Assembly: GCA_030180135.1 (NCBI GenBank)
Contig: CM058238.1
Location: 43,551,765 to 43,615,764 of the forward strand
Direction of reading: 5' to 3'
Length of the DNA: 64,000 nt
Source of the DNA: Orychophragmus violaceus
Taxonomy: Eukaryota > Streptophyta > Magnoliopsida > Brassicales > Brassicaceae
Shown: positions 38,490 to 48,078 of the stretch, one piece after another
How the letters are laid out: each line of letters begins with the position of its first letter
Position numbering within the stretch: the first letter of the stretch is position 1
Made by a program: the position numbers and the translations under genes
The notes under the pieces: model-generated
What the model was told of the DNA's origin: nothing
The model's input: the letters and a program-made list of their open reading frames with translations, nothing else
Databases searched by the model: none

Positions 38490-38840
38490 GGAAGCAACAA
38501 TTGAGCATCTCCTTCTCAATCTTTCATTCTCTGCTGAAAGATGAGCTTCCTGATGTATTCTAGAACACTATTAGCAAACTCAACCAAGTGAATCAGGTTT
38601 GTTATGACCAAGTTATCCAAAGTTCATGGCAGTGGTTTCACAAATATGATGCTACTCTTCTAACTTGATTCCAATATTTTATATTTGATAGGGACGAGCT
38701 CAACGGCTACGAAGTTGAATTGTTTTTCAACGATGCTACAATTCAATCGGAGCCATCTCTTGCAGGGTCGAGTTCAAGCGGAGCATCTCTCAACAGCTGG
38801 AAAAAGTCTCCCTCGATGATCTACTCTTACCAAAGGGTAA
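38490..38840 (+). pseudogene. Captured, unrecognised exon pair
   Basis: Two exon-like blocks with plausible borders: about 38491-38597 (LSISFSIFHSLLKDELPD region, with a TAG) and 38692-38838 (one frame YEVELFFNDATIQSEPSLAG, then SSSSGASLNSWKKSPS). I do not recognise the parent gene. The position between the RPA-like exon and the CIPK fragment suggests it was captured by the Helitron too. The following 38840-39080 has no clear coding sequence. Confidence 0.35.
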
Positions 38841-39082
38841 GACTGATTGTTATAAAATTATGTCGTCTTTTAGTTAACATATTTAGTAATGTTTCTGGTT
38901 TTTCTGTGGAGGCTAAGGAACTTCAAACTTTGATGGAATATGATTATAACATGGGGTTCATCCTTTTCTGTACATACTTTTTGTTCAGTTATCGGTTTGC
39001 TTTATTTCATCAGCTGCAAACTATGTGATTAATTGATTATACCCTCATCGATATATAATCACAAGTCTTTTGTTTCCTACAG

Positions 39083-39765
39083 ATCTACTACTCCAGACAA
39101 GATGATCCCCCATGCTATCTCATGGCAGATCACAAGTTATTTGTGTAAGATGATAGCCCCTAACCCAGAAACTAGAATTACTATCGCAAAAAATCAGGGA
39201 GAGTTAGGTTTACACATGAAACAGAAAAAGCTGGAGAAACGAGTCAGAGAGGTTATTTATGTGGAAGCTGGTGCTCCAGGTCCAAGTGATAATGGAGATA
39301 GGGCCACAGAGGAAAAGCATACGACCAGCCTACAAATATAAATGGGTTTGATATAATTGCATCCTCTGCTGTGTTGATCTGGCAGGACTTTTTGGAGATG
39401 TGTATGACAAGCGAGAATCTAGATTCACATTCCAAAAAACCTGCTTTAGTGATCATATTTAAGCTGCAGGAAGTGGCACAACGATTAAAACTGATAAGAA
39501 AGCGAGAAGCAGGTTTGTTCAAACTGGAACTTGTAAAGGAGGAAGAAAAGGAGTCATGTTGATGGATGCGGAAAATTTTCAAGTGACGCCAATGTTTCAT
39601 ATGGGGGGGAGTGAAGAAATCAAATGGAGATACTTTAGAGTATCAGAAATTAGTGAAAGAGGATCTAAGGCTTGCTCTTGCAGATATTGTTTGGGTTTGG
39701 CAGACCGACAAAGATTAGCAGTTAGTGCCTGCTCCACATCAACAGATATAAGAAAAACATGAAGA
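39083..39765 (+). pseudogene. Captured fragment of a CBL-interacting protein kinase (CIPK)
   Basis: C-terminal part of a CIPK/SnRK3 kinase, a plant calcium-signalling kinase. Block 1: end of the kinase domain (KMIAPNPETRITIAK at about 39150), then LHMKQKKLEKRVRE and the acidic linker before the NAF motif. Block 2, after a frame change: GFDI, LAGLFGDVYDKRESRF (in another frame), LQEVAQRLKLIRKREAGLFK, then MDAENFQVTPMFHM and SNGDTLEYQKLVKEDLR, ending ALADIVWVWQTDK. The last parts lie in at least three frames, and the NAF motif itself has been lost between the blocks. A functional product is excluded. Confidence 0.75.
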
Positions 39766-40021
39766 ACCATTTTAGTTTTGAGAATTTTTTAAATTGAAGT
39801 TTTGAATTTTCTAAACTTTAATGTTAAACGTAGTATATTAGTTTCTTATATAGCCATCTGTACTTTAAAATCCCATCAGCCACACTTTCGTTTTGTTTGT
39901 TCAAAAAAAAAGGTATCAAGAGTGAGAGAAACAAGGAAAAAGACTCGAATTGATTGAGATTTGGTGGGGAAGACGAGATTTGTTTTATTGTACAGAGATA
40001 GTATGCGATTCATGTGTTGTC

Positions 40022-40367
40022 CTATGCAACAATTAGAAAATTACAAACAATTACAGTTACAGACAATGGACACAAAGAGGGACTAAGAGAACTCAAGAAA
40101 GAGTGGTCGGAATAGAAACAAATATGATTACAGAGATAGCTACCACTAGCCATGTCAACGCATGTCCAAAAACCAGACTTCATTGCCACTCCCACCTGGG
40201 CCCACATGCCACAAATGAGAGAAAATAAAACCAATTAATCCCACCCAAATAGAGAGAATGAAGATCGGATGAAAAAGAGGAAGAAGAAGATACCTTAGAG
40301 AAACTGGAGTCAGATTCGGCGTCAGTGGGATCAACATCCGTGAGAGGCCTAAGAGGAAAAAATACAA
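40022..40367 (-). other. Possible captured minus-strand exon, unrecognised
   Basis: The minus strand reads RPLTDVDPTDAESDSSFSKV (about 40345-40286), then a Ser-rich stretch, with an alternative frame rich in hydrophobic residues (LIGFIFSHLWHVG). It may be a small transmembrane protein exon captured by the Helitron. Nothing decisive is seen. Confidence 0.25.
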
Positions 40368-40410
40368 GACAAGCTAAGGAAATGTATTATGAGTGCCTCG
40401 GAAAGCAGCT

Positions 40411-40580
40411 TAAATTATATAACATCACCATAAACGCAGTATATCTCTATGGTATCAATCTTTGTTTCAGTGAACTAATAATATTAGCTTATTAAATTAT
40501 ATAGCATCACCATAAACACAGTATACTACGTCTCTATGGTATCAGTCTTTGTTTCGGTGAACTAATAATATTAGCTTATT
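40411..40580 (+). repeat. ~82-bp direct duplication in Helitron 3
   Basis: Copy 1 at 40411-40491 and copy 2 at 40492-40580 share ttaaattatat, catcaccataaac, ctctatggtatca and gaactaataatattagc, with a few substitutions and a 6-bp insertion in copy 2. Confidence 0.9.
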
Positions 40581-41220
40581 AAAAGTTAGGACGAACTTTT
40601 CAAATCTATTAAACCAACAACACTACATTTACAACAAATAGCAATACAAAAAAAAACAAAAACAAAACAAATAGAAATACTCATCACCGCCATATAAGCA
40701 ACTTTGTTCCGCATTAAACTTCGTGTATATTTTTATATAAAGAAAAAAACTCAAGCTTCTATCCGATTTGGATTACACCTGTGATATATTTGTTAGTCTA
40801 GAGAATTCAAAACCAAGAAAGTAGCAAACATGAACAAAACTCTACTTTAGACAAATCTGTTAAAGCTATCAAATGTATTAAATCCAAAAACACCCATTCT
40901 ACATAAAGAAAATTGATCCGCGCAAGTTTAAAAGAAAAACAAACATAGATATCAGCTTAGTCAATACACTTCAACAGCCACACTTGCTCCACAAGCAATT
41001 ACTCTCTTAACAAATAATTCAACTATAATACATCCAACAAGGAACATAATTATTTTTTACAAAGATGAACCAAATGAGCAGCTTAATAAAATATTTTACA
41101 CCAAATTACATAGCCATTCAATAAAACATAAAGCAGACAATACAAATGATATACAACAAAAGACATTACAAATATACGACAAAGCTAAATATAATTAAAA
41201 GAAATTTTAAAATAAAAACC

Positions 41221-41246
41221 TGCGCGTAGCGCGGGATAACCCCTAG
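41221..41246 (+). repeat. Helitron 3 3' terminal hairpin and CTAG end
   Basis: tgcgcgtagcgcgggataac followed by cccCTAG and T. The gcgcg-ta-gcgc stem is the classic Arabidopsis-type Helitron terminator. Confidence 0.88.
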
Positions 41247-41837
41247 TTCTAACTAATAAAAGGAGCAGTTTGGGGTCAGAGAGAGTGTCCACGTGGGACA
41301 GACTAAACTCACTATCGAACTGCCACGTGGCATCCTCAGAACGCTGCTCGGTTTATCCCAAGTGTTGACGTTTTCCCCTCTTTTTACCATTTATTTTGGG
41401 CTAGCTTTAATGTCTGCCTTTAGTTATGAACCCAGGGCTGGGCCTAACCAAAAACACTAACAACGAGGCCCATTAGGCACCTAGAAAGCCAGGCCCTTCT
41501 AAATTTACTATCTGGATCATTTTCTGCCGCCTTCCTCGCTATCTCCACCGTGACGGTTACGAGATGAGCGTCTCTTCTCCGATGATCGCATCGCCTTCCA
41601 GTCCCAGTTACACAGCTTAAACCTCTTACGTTCCATTAAATCTGACATTCATTGCTTACTTAAAGTTCTTAGCCACCACAACACCACTCCCATCTTCAAT
41701 TACCAGAACTGGAATCCCTAACGTCTCAGCTCCCTCTGTAAACCCCCAGCGTGAATCCATGGCTATAAATACTTGCCATCCAAACCGAGAAAAGCTTTCG
41801 CTTATCACCTGCTATCAAGATACCCAAAGCTCCGACA

Positions 41838-42256
41838 ATGGCACCGCCCTGTGTAACAGCTACCAGCAAATCATTCGCGGATCTCCAGGGAGATTTCTAC
41901 AAAGAGGATATCTTCGTAAGGCTCATACACTCATGGGAGGCCCGAAACATCAAGAGAGGAACCGTTTTGATGGGTGTAGAGCTTCTACTCATCGACTCGA
42001 AGGTATGTATACGTATTATCAGATTTTCTTGCTAAGGGTCCGCCGTCTAACACCATTACAGGCTTCTACTTTGCAGGCGTTCATCCCAGCCAACCGTATC
42101 TACCGATTCAAGTCCTCGATCAAGCCATCCAGTGTGTAGAAGCTTGCCAATTTCATCGTACGCCCTGCCAAGCTTCTCTACAAAGTATCGTCCCACACAT
42201 ATGAGATTAATATACTTACAACAACGAAACATTGTTCTTTTAAGAAGATTGAGAAG
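41838..42256 (+). pseudogene. RPA-like (DUF223/OB-fold) gene fragment in Helitron 4
   Basis: Two exons: 41838-42002 (MAPPCVTATSKSFADLQGDF, then LIHSWEARNIKRGTVLMGVE and LLLIDSK) and 42077-42256 (AFIPANRIYRFKSSIKPSSV, stop TAG at 42137-42139, KLANFIVRPAKLLYKVSSHT). This is the first OB fold of Helitron RPA-like proteins; the TAG replaces the Tyr expected before KL. A TATA-like ctataaata at about 41762 precedes the ATG. The remaining exons are replaced by a kinase exon joined after a GT-AG intron (42257-42325). Confidence 0.75.
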
Positions 42257-42325
42257 GTAAGAGAGAAATCTGTTTATGTTTTCTTCTCTGCAATAATATT
42301 AAAGTCTGTTGATTTGTGTGTGCAG

Positions 42326-42440
42326 ATTGTATCAGGAACGTATAGTACTGTGTACAAGGCAAGAGATTCATTGACTGGAAACATTGTAGCATTAAAGAAA
42401 GTGCGGTGCAAAAATTTGAAACGTGAGAGCTTGAGATTTG
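42326..42440 (+). pseudogene. Captured exon of a CDK-like (cdc2-related) kinase
   Basis: Encodes IVSGTYSTVYKARDSLTGNI followed by VALKKVRCKNLKRESLRF. It has the glycine-rich loop (G-T-Y-S-x-V-Y) and the VALKKV lysine of plant CDKC/cdc2-like kinases; usual family members read VRFDNLEPESVRFMAREI. It covers only kinase subdomains I-II. It is spliced in frame-like fashion behind the RPA-like exon, so a chimeric transcript is conceivable, though the upstream TAG blocks translation. Confidence 0.75.
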
Positions 42441-42904
42441 ACAGATGTAAATTCAGTGCTTGCTCTTACTCCAAACTTGCTTTCTGTCTCATATGACGTT
42501 GTCTGGTGGTGACGGTCGTGCTCATCTTTGTGACTCACCTGCTTCTCAATATGTTCATATTGGAGTTTTGGCTGCAGCACTAGCAAACGCCGCTCCAGAG
42601 CATCAAAAAATGGTATAATCAAAATGTTGCTTAGTTTAATGGCGAATCGTGTACAATTTTCCTAAACTGAACTGTCCCTATTTTCCTTTCACAGATGCTT
42701 GGTGAGAATCTATACCCACTTTTGGAGCAGCTTGAGCCAGAATCAGCAGCTTAATTCCCGGGAACTCTTCTTAAAATGTACCAAACCGAAGTACTTCACT
42801 TGCTGGAATCTACTGATGCACTTAAAGCTTAAGTAGCAGAAGCAATGGATGTTCGGAGGAGTATAGCTCAGCAACAACAAGCTGGTTGTGCAGCTGCTCA
42901 GTAA
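42441..42904 (+). pseudogene. Captured 3' end of a poly(A)-binding protein gene (MLLE domain)
   Basis: Two exons around an intron at 42613-42694. Exon 1 ends GVLAAALANAAPEHQKM; exon 2 reads MLGENLYPLLEQLEPESAA, then LLKMYQTEVLHLLESTDALK and VAEAMDVRRSIAQQQQAG, stop at 42902. This is the MLLE/PABC peptide-binding domain of cytoplasmic PABPs, with the ancestral 3' end. Two premature TAAs (about 42753 and 42830) disrupt it. The 5' junction with the kinase exon lies around 42440. Confidence 0.8.
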
Positions 42905-43011
42905 GCTTCTCTGTCTCTTGGAAACAACATTCGACCTTGAGTTCTAAGTTCAATGTGAAAGAGCTCAGTTTATACCTACTTTGTTAAACTTTATTTTATC
43001 CTTTTGGAGGA

Positions 43012-43341
43012 TCAGAAACAAAGAGTTGTTGATGAAAGTTTTGGATTTCGAGTTTTCTTTTTGTTTTTGGGGAGAGGTATAGCATTTTCTTGATGGCTTT
43101 GTGGTAGTTTCCTTGGGTTATATTTTTTCCCAGCTTTTTGTTGCCATTGATTTGAAAATGTAGAAAAGGTAATCATTGAAGTATGCACACCTTCCACCAT
43201 GGACACGAAACATTTCTTCGAGTAGCCCTCATATCTGAACATTTGGCCATGCCCAGGTTTGTCTGACTTTAGTTTTTCCAAAACTTTTCCATTAGTCATC
43301 CAAAGGATAAGAGTAAAGTTGTGAAAAGAACAGAGAGGCAA
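43012..43341 (-). other. Unrecognised 109-codon ORF after the captured PABP
   Basis: The minus strand is open with LILWMTNGKVLEKLKSDKPG and GQMFRYEGYSKKCFVSMVEG. It might be another captured exon. I do not recognise a family and there is no supporting splice structure. From 43342 to 44120 the DNA is AT-rich without a gene signal. Confidence 0.25.
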
Positions 43342-44120
43342 GAATTAACGACACGAGGAGGTAGAGACCTGGGATGAGTCATCCCGCTCTTCTATTTGAT
43401 ATTCATGTCCCTTTTGTCTTCTTTGGGTCGCTCAAAAAGTTCAATATATCAAATTTCCAAACGTATTTCAACATGGAGGTTATACAAGTATATTGAAGCA
43501 TGTATTACCTCCATTAGAGAACCATAAAAGTGTAGAAGCAAAAAACAAACTCCAGAACATATCATCAAAAGTGAAGTCTTCTGTTTTGCTATTTTGTTAA
43601 GGCAGAGGAAAATATGTATACGACCTCTTTTCCTTTTTAAAAATCTTATACCAGTTAATCAAATTTGCAATATATGTTTTGTTCTAGGAGATGCTATGCT
43701 ATTAAAATAATCTCATGAAAATTAGTAAGAAGATTATAATTCTTAGTACCTATTAATGGACGAAGCAACCGACCCTGATTTTTACTGACAAAGAGTTGTA
43801 TATTTTACGTATTTCTTTGTTTTATTTGATATCTTCACAATAGTTTTAGAAATTTCTTAGAAACCAAAACTTACGTATAGCTTTAAATATATATATGTAA
43901 ACATATTATAGCATTTAAAACTATAAATAATGTTTACATATATTGTAAACTTCAAATATTAATTTATGAAGATATCATCTAATCAAACAAATGCAAATAT
44001 AAATACAAAACAACCATGGCACTATTGAGGCGGCTCCATTTGTCCACACCGGTGTTTTCTGGTTTGATATCAAGTGGACTCATGACACTATTGAAAGAAA
44101 GCAAAATTAAGAATTAAAAA

Positions 44121-44766
44121 ATCAATGTTGAAAACACGCATGCTTCCACTTTTAGACCTACCGGTACCTTGCCCGGAAACCCGGAGAAGAACCAGAAAGA
44201 CTACTGCAATGCGATCTTCTCTACTGTTGCTCATGAAAAACCAGACCATGCAAGGGAGGTTGATGAGATCGAAGCACTTCTCTATGGTTATGAACTACCT
44301 CCCGCTGCACCTGTGCTTCTCAAAGAGATAAAGGTAACTGTTGCTAAACCAGTTGAGGAGTTGAGTGTCACTGCAATTCCTGCTGAAGATACCATACCTA
44401 CTGTTCAAGCCTCACCAAAGGTGCTTCCAATGTGAATTTACCTGGATTCCGAAGCTTGGGAAGCACCTTTGGTGAGGCTTGGACAGTAGGTATGGTATCT
44501 TCAGCAGGAATTGCAGTGACACTCAACTCCTCAACTGGTTTAGCAACAGTTACCTTCATCTCTTTGAGAAGCACAAGTGCACCGGGAGGTAGTTCATAAC
44601 CATAGAGAAGTGCTTCGATCTCATCAACCTCCCTTGCATGGTCTGGTTTTTCATGATCAACAGTAGAGAAGATCGCATTGCAATAGTCTTTCGGGTTCTT
44701 CTCCGGGTTTCCGGGCAAGGTACCGGTAGGTCTAGAAGTGGAAGCATGCGTGTTTTAAACATTGAT
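44121..44766. repeat. 308-bp inverted repeat within Athila gag
   Basis: Arms 44121-44428 and 44459-44766 are reverse complements with few mismatches by eye, separated by a 30-bp spacer. The right arm is the resident minus-strand gag; the left arm is an inverted copy that reads on the plus strand (LPGNPEKNQKDYCNAIFSTV, then EIEALLYGYELPPAAP). The arms differ at scattered bases: the left keeps GAA where the right has a TAA stop (around 44752-44754). A read-through RNA would form a roughly 300-bp duplex. Confidence 0.93.
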
Positions 44767-46275
44767 CAAGCGAGAAGTCAAATGCTGCAGCTCATTCTTT
44801 AAGTTCTTGACTTCCAATGCCCCACTTGCTTGCCCTTGGATGAGTTGCTGCATCATACTCTTTAACTCATTATCCAAACCCGAGGAAGAAGAAGCTTGTG
44901 GCTGTTGTTGCCCAAAACCGGGTGGGTATTGTTGCTTGGGAACATAGCCTTGTTGACCTTGAAACTGAGGCTTATTGCCAAACCCTTGTTGGTTAGTGTA
45001 AGGTACAAATGGCTTTTGTTGTTGAGCTTGTGGAAAGCCTTGTTGCCCTTGTTGTTGAGCTTTTCCTTGAGATGGAGCTTGAGGATATACTTGGTCCTGA
45101 GGATTGGCTACATTGGGGTTTCAGTATGAGAAGTTTGGGTGGTTTCTGTAGTTTATGAAGTTAATCTCCTCTTGTGTCATATCTTCTTCCACACTATAGA
45201 GGAGAGGCTGAGTATCATCATAGTTGCCCACAAAGCTGATTTGCTTTTGGCTTGAGAAAATCATCTTGTCTATCTTCTCATTCAAAGTTTTGATTTCCTT
45301 CTCGTACTTCTCATCCGTAGAAGATGATCCTCTGTTGGTGCGCTCATAATCCTCATTGTAGTTCCCATCGCTTGTTGCTAGGTTTTCAATTAACTCCATA
45401 GCCTCATCAACTCCCTTGCCTAGGAAGTGTCCATTGCTAGAAGAATCAAGCATCGCCCTCATCTTAGGAAGGACTCCTCGATAGAGGTTACTGAGAAGTG
45501 TCTCCTTAGTGAAACTGTGGCGGGGACACTGATTGGTAAGCCTATTGAACCTCTCCCAAGCTTCAGCAAAACTCTCATTGTTGTGTTGAACAAAGCCGGA
45601 TAGCTCATTGCGAAAACGGGCAGTCCTAGTAGCGGAGAAGAACTTCTTCAAGAAAGCTTTCTTAAGGTCTCCCCAAGTAGTAATAGATCCCAGAGGGATG
45701 TTGCTTTCCCATTCCTTAGCTCTATCCGCCAAAGAGAAAAAGAAGAGACGCATCTTCAAACCATCATCAGTCACACCATTAAGCCTTGTAGTAGCACAAA
45801 TCTTGTCAAATGTATCCAAGTGCTGCAAGGGATCCTCAGATGCAAGCCCAAGAAACTGATTGTATTGCACCATGTTGATCAAGATAGCCCGGATCTCGAA
45901 GTTGTTGTTGTTGTTAACCGGTGGTGGAATGATCCCTTGCCGGTTTGCGTTTGTATCCGGTGCATCTCCATCACCAATGGCTCTAGCTGGCCTCTCAGGA
46001 TGAACCAGAATCCGATTGTTCTGTCCATCATTGCCATGATTATTTTGTTGCTCTTGGTGGCCATGTTAGCCCTGCTGTTGATCCTGATGATCCATAACCG
46101 GCTGCTCAACACCCACAAAGTCTTTTTGAACCTCAACAATTGGTTCCAACCCAAGTCTCTCTAAGTGAATAGCTCTCTCTTGTGCACGTCGTTCCTTTGC
46201 TAATCTCCTCTCGTGTGCCTTGATGTCCTCAACTCTTGCAACTAAGTTTGTTGTCCCTCGGCTGCGTAAGTTCAT
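44398..46275 (-). pseudogene. Athila-type gag, broken
   Basis: Gag polyprotein, which would form the retrotransposon particle and bind its RNA. Start at ATG 46275 (MNLRSRGTTNLVARVEDIKA), then a Glu/Arg-rich N-terminus. The capsid-like Retrotrans_gag domain at 45882-45200 has MVQYNQFLGLASEDPLQHLD, AKEWESNIPLGSITTW and FRNELSGFVQHNNESFAEAW. A Gln-rich segment (PQAQQQKPFVPYTNQQGFG) and the conserved C-terminal DYCNAIFSTVDHEKPDHARE, ELPPGALVLLKEMK follow. In-frame stops: TAA about 46066, TGA about 45121 and TAA about 44754. Outside these stops the frame runs on through the gag. Confidence 0.88.
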
Positions 46276-46374
46276 ACACCTAACATCAAAGAGAGAGGAA
46301 GAAGCAAAGTTAGTAACAAAGACTTGAACTAAAAAGGATTAGAAATCGAATTGATCTATCCAAAATCCCAAAAT

Positions 46375-46387
46375 GGCAACGGCGCCA
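46375..46387 (-). other. Primer-binding site of the Athila-type element
   Basis: The minus strand reads TGGCGCCGTTGCC three bases after the LTR end, the tRNA-Asp-type PBS usual for Athila and several other plant LTR elements. The sequence on to 46275 is the gag leader. Confidence 0.88.
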
Positions 46388-46390
46388 AAT

Positions 46391-47828
46391 TGATAACAAG
46401 GATTTTGCAATCCTTTGAGGTACCAATTCCTCTAGCTTATCGTGTAGCTTTGAGGTATCAAACCTTTTTGGGAATGGAATTTGACAAAGAAGAATACACT
46501 AAACCTCTATAGTCAAGCAATACCAATTTGAGTTAGAAATTCTAATATCCTAAGTGCACTTAACAATATCAAGCAATAGAGAACAAACAAGATAATTCAA
46601 ATAGATGATTAAAGATCAAGCTCTTGGGTATAGAAAATTTGATCTAAGCAACTAAGCATTGATTCAAGATGTCAAACACAACATTAAAATGCTAATCCTT
46701 TAGCTTAGGAACACTAATTCAAGTTAATACACTCTCATGACATTAACCCTATGCTAATCAAGCATTAAACATCAACTTTCATTGGTTAATCACAAGCAAG
46801 CATTCATTAAACACAAGTCCTTTAGCTACTAAACACCTTACACATCAATTGTCATTGGATAAGAATGCAAAGTTCTCATTAAATCCTAGCTAGCATATCA
46901 TCGAACACCTTATGTGCAATAAAATCCCAAAGTTCTAGATCAAGGATAGCTAAGCCTAATCTAGCATTAAGAGCATATAATGAGAAAGGATCAATCAAAT
47001 CTAAACCCTAGACATCAAGATTCAACCCCTAATCACTCAAATCTTCCTAACCCAAAAGCTCAAAAGGAGACTACTCACTAATCATTCTATGATTAACAAA
47101 ACTCATGAAGATAGTGTTAATCATGAAGATTAGAGAAGATTAAAAGAGGAAGATGAAATATCAAAGCAAAACAACTCTTAGATTCACCAAAAATCAAACT
47201 TGTTCTTACAAAAGGGTTTTTAGCAACAAAACAAGCTTCAGAAACAATAGAAAATATGTTTTTGGCTTAAGTAGTGAATATGGGGCGAACCGGGGCGAAC
47301 CGGGTCAACCCGGAACAAACCGGGTATTGACCCGGATCCAAGTGAAATTCTGGGATCTGTATCGGGTTGCCAGGTCGATATGCATCCCGATATGGACTGT
47401 CTGAATTTAATCCGAGAGTGTGTATCGGGTTGCCAGGTCGATATGCATCCCGATATGGACTGTCTGAATTTAATCCGAGAGTGTGTTTCGGGTTGCCAGG
47501 TCGATATGCATCCCGATATGGATTGTCTGAATTTAATCGGAGAGTGTGTATCGGGTTGCCAGGTCGATATGCATCCCGATATGGACTCCTGCTGGGTCTT
47601 CCTTAGTCCTTTGAGCTTTAGACACCACTTCCAAGCTCACCAATACTCCTTGCACCTGCAACACACCAAAAACACTCAAAATGCAAGCCTATAATGCCTA
47701 AACCTAGTTCTAGATGATCATATACTCTAAACACACCAATGAGTAAAGAAATGAAGCTAAAGGAAACTAAAAAGAAGCAAAACATGACCTAAACAATAGC
47801 CTAAATGCGCTGAAATACGAATATATCA
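46391..47828 (-). mobile_element. 5' LTR of the Athila-type element
   Basis: On the plus strand it starts TGATAACAAGG and ends CGAATATATCA, so the LTR reads TGATATATTCG...CTTGTTATCA on the coding strand; about 1438 bp. Its limits are set by the PBS on one side and a return to Ty3 LTR sequence on the other. It contains a 63-bp minisatellite. Small ORFs in 47153-47694 are repeat translations. Confidence 0.78.
47359..47590. repeat. 63-bp minisatellite inside the LTR, ~3.7 copies
   Basis: Units start at 47359, 47422, 47485 and 47548 (gtatcgggttgccaggtcga...). Each contains the inverted pair tatcggg/cccgata around ttgccaggtcgatatgcat, so each unit could fold. The period is a multiple of three, which creates a repeated peptide in two frames. 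Units differ by only a few bases. A gaaccggg-type repeat precedes it at 47285-47335. Confidence 0.93.
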
Positions 47829-47834
47829 AGAGGC

Positions 47835-48074
47835 TTGACCAAGGCGATAAACAGATCAAACGAGGAACGTCCCTAAGTTCATCGGTTGGTTATCACAAAA
47901 CCGCGATGAAATGGTGAGTGCAAACCGGGATTTTATGTTCCGATGCGAGACTGGTTTGCTGGCTAGGATAGGATCTGGTTGGTTGGGTGATTCCGACTAG
48001 GCCGTCTATTCCTAGGGTCCGATTATTCAGTATTCTGCTTAACTTAGATTGAGTGTCTAAGTCTAGGATCAAGG
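47835..48074 (+). mobile_element. Fragment of a Ty3 5' LTR
   Basis: Aligns with 49306-49545 of the 3' LTR (for example ggttggttatcac, gtgagtgcaaaccggga, taggataggat). The left part is cut by the Athila-type insertion. The internal region up to the end of pol has been deleted, joining the LTR directly to pol sequence at about 48078. Confidence 0.85.
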
Positions 48075-48078
48075 TGTA

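Larger units (their letters stand above)
35844..41246 (+). mobile_element. Helitron 3, gene-capturing, interrupted by a LINE
   Basis: The 5' end TCTAATATATAATGAG (35844) is followed by gtatccacgt and the palindrome atgccacgtggcat (35917). The 3' end is a gcgcg-ta-gcgcg hairpin (41221-41234) then ataacccCTAG (41243-41246) and T. The 5' end matches the start of Helitron 4 at 41248 (TCTAACTAATAAAAGG ... gtgtccacgt ... tgccacgtggcat), so both belong to one family. Contents: the LINE insertion, an RPA-like leader and exon (38090-38360), unrecognised exons (38490-38840), a CIPK fragment (39083-39765) and AT-rich DNA (40580-41200). Confidence 0.7.
41248..43000 (+). mobile_element. Helitron 4, gene-capturing, right end not found
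   Basis: Starts TCTAACTAATAAAAGGAG one base after the end of Helitron 3 and shares its 5' architecture, including the ccacgtgg palindrome at 41322. It carries an RPA-like fragment, a CDK-like kinase exon and a poly(A)-binding-protein 3' end, all on the plus strand. No CTRR hairpin end is found downstream, so 43000 is only where captured material fades; the element may reach about 43990 or be truncated. Confidence 0.6.
44121..47828 (-). mobile_element. Athila-type Ty3 retrotransposon remnant
   Basis: Minus-strand element with a 5' LTR (46391-47828), a tRNA-Asp-type primer-binding site (46375-46387) and gag (about 44400-46275). Protease, RT, integrase and the 3' LTR are missing; the sequence stops at the start of the protease (KLRNPGKFT) and turns into the inverted copy. 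It appears inserted in the LTR of the Ty3 element to its right, whose sequence resumes at 47835. Confidence 0.8.

Noticed and set aside
44125..44435. Plus-strand gag-like ORFs as an independent gene
   Set aside because: They are the inverted copy of the adjacent minus-strand Athila gag, lacking a start, promoter and the rest of gag.
47153..47694. ORFs with repeated peptides (GLPGRYASRYGLSEF; DMHPDMDCLN)
   Set aside because: Two frames of a 63-bp minisatellite within an LTR; the period is a multiple of three, so frames stay open by construction.
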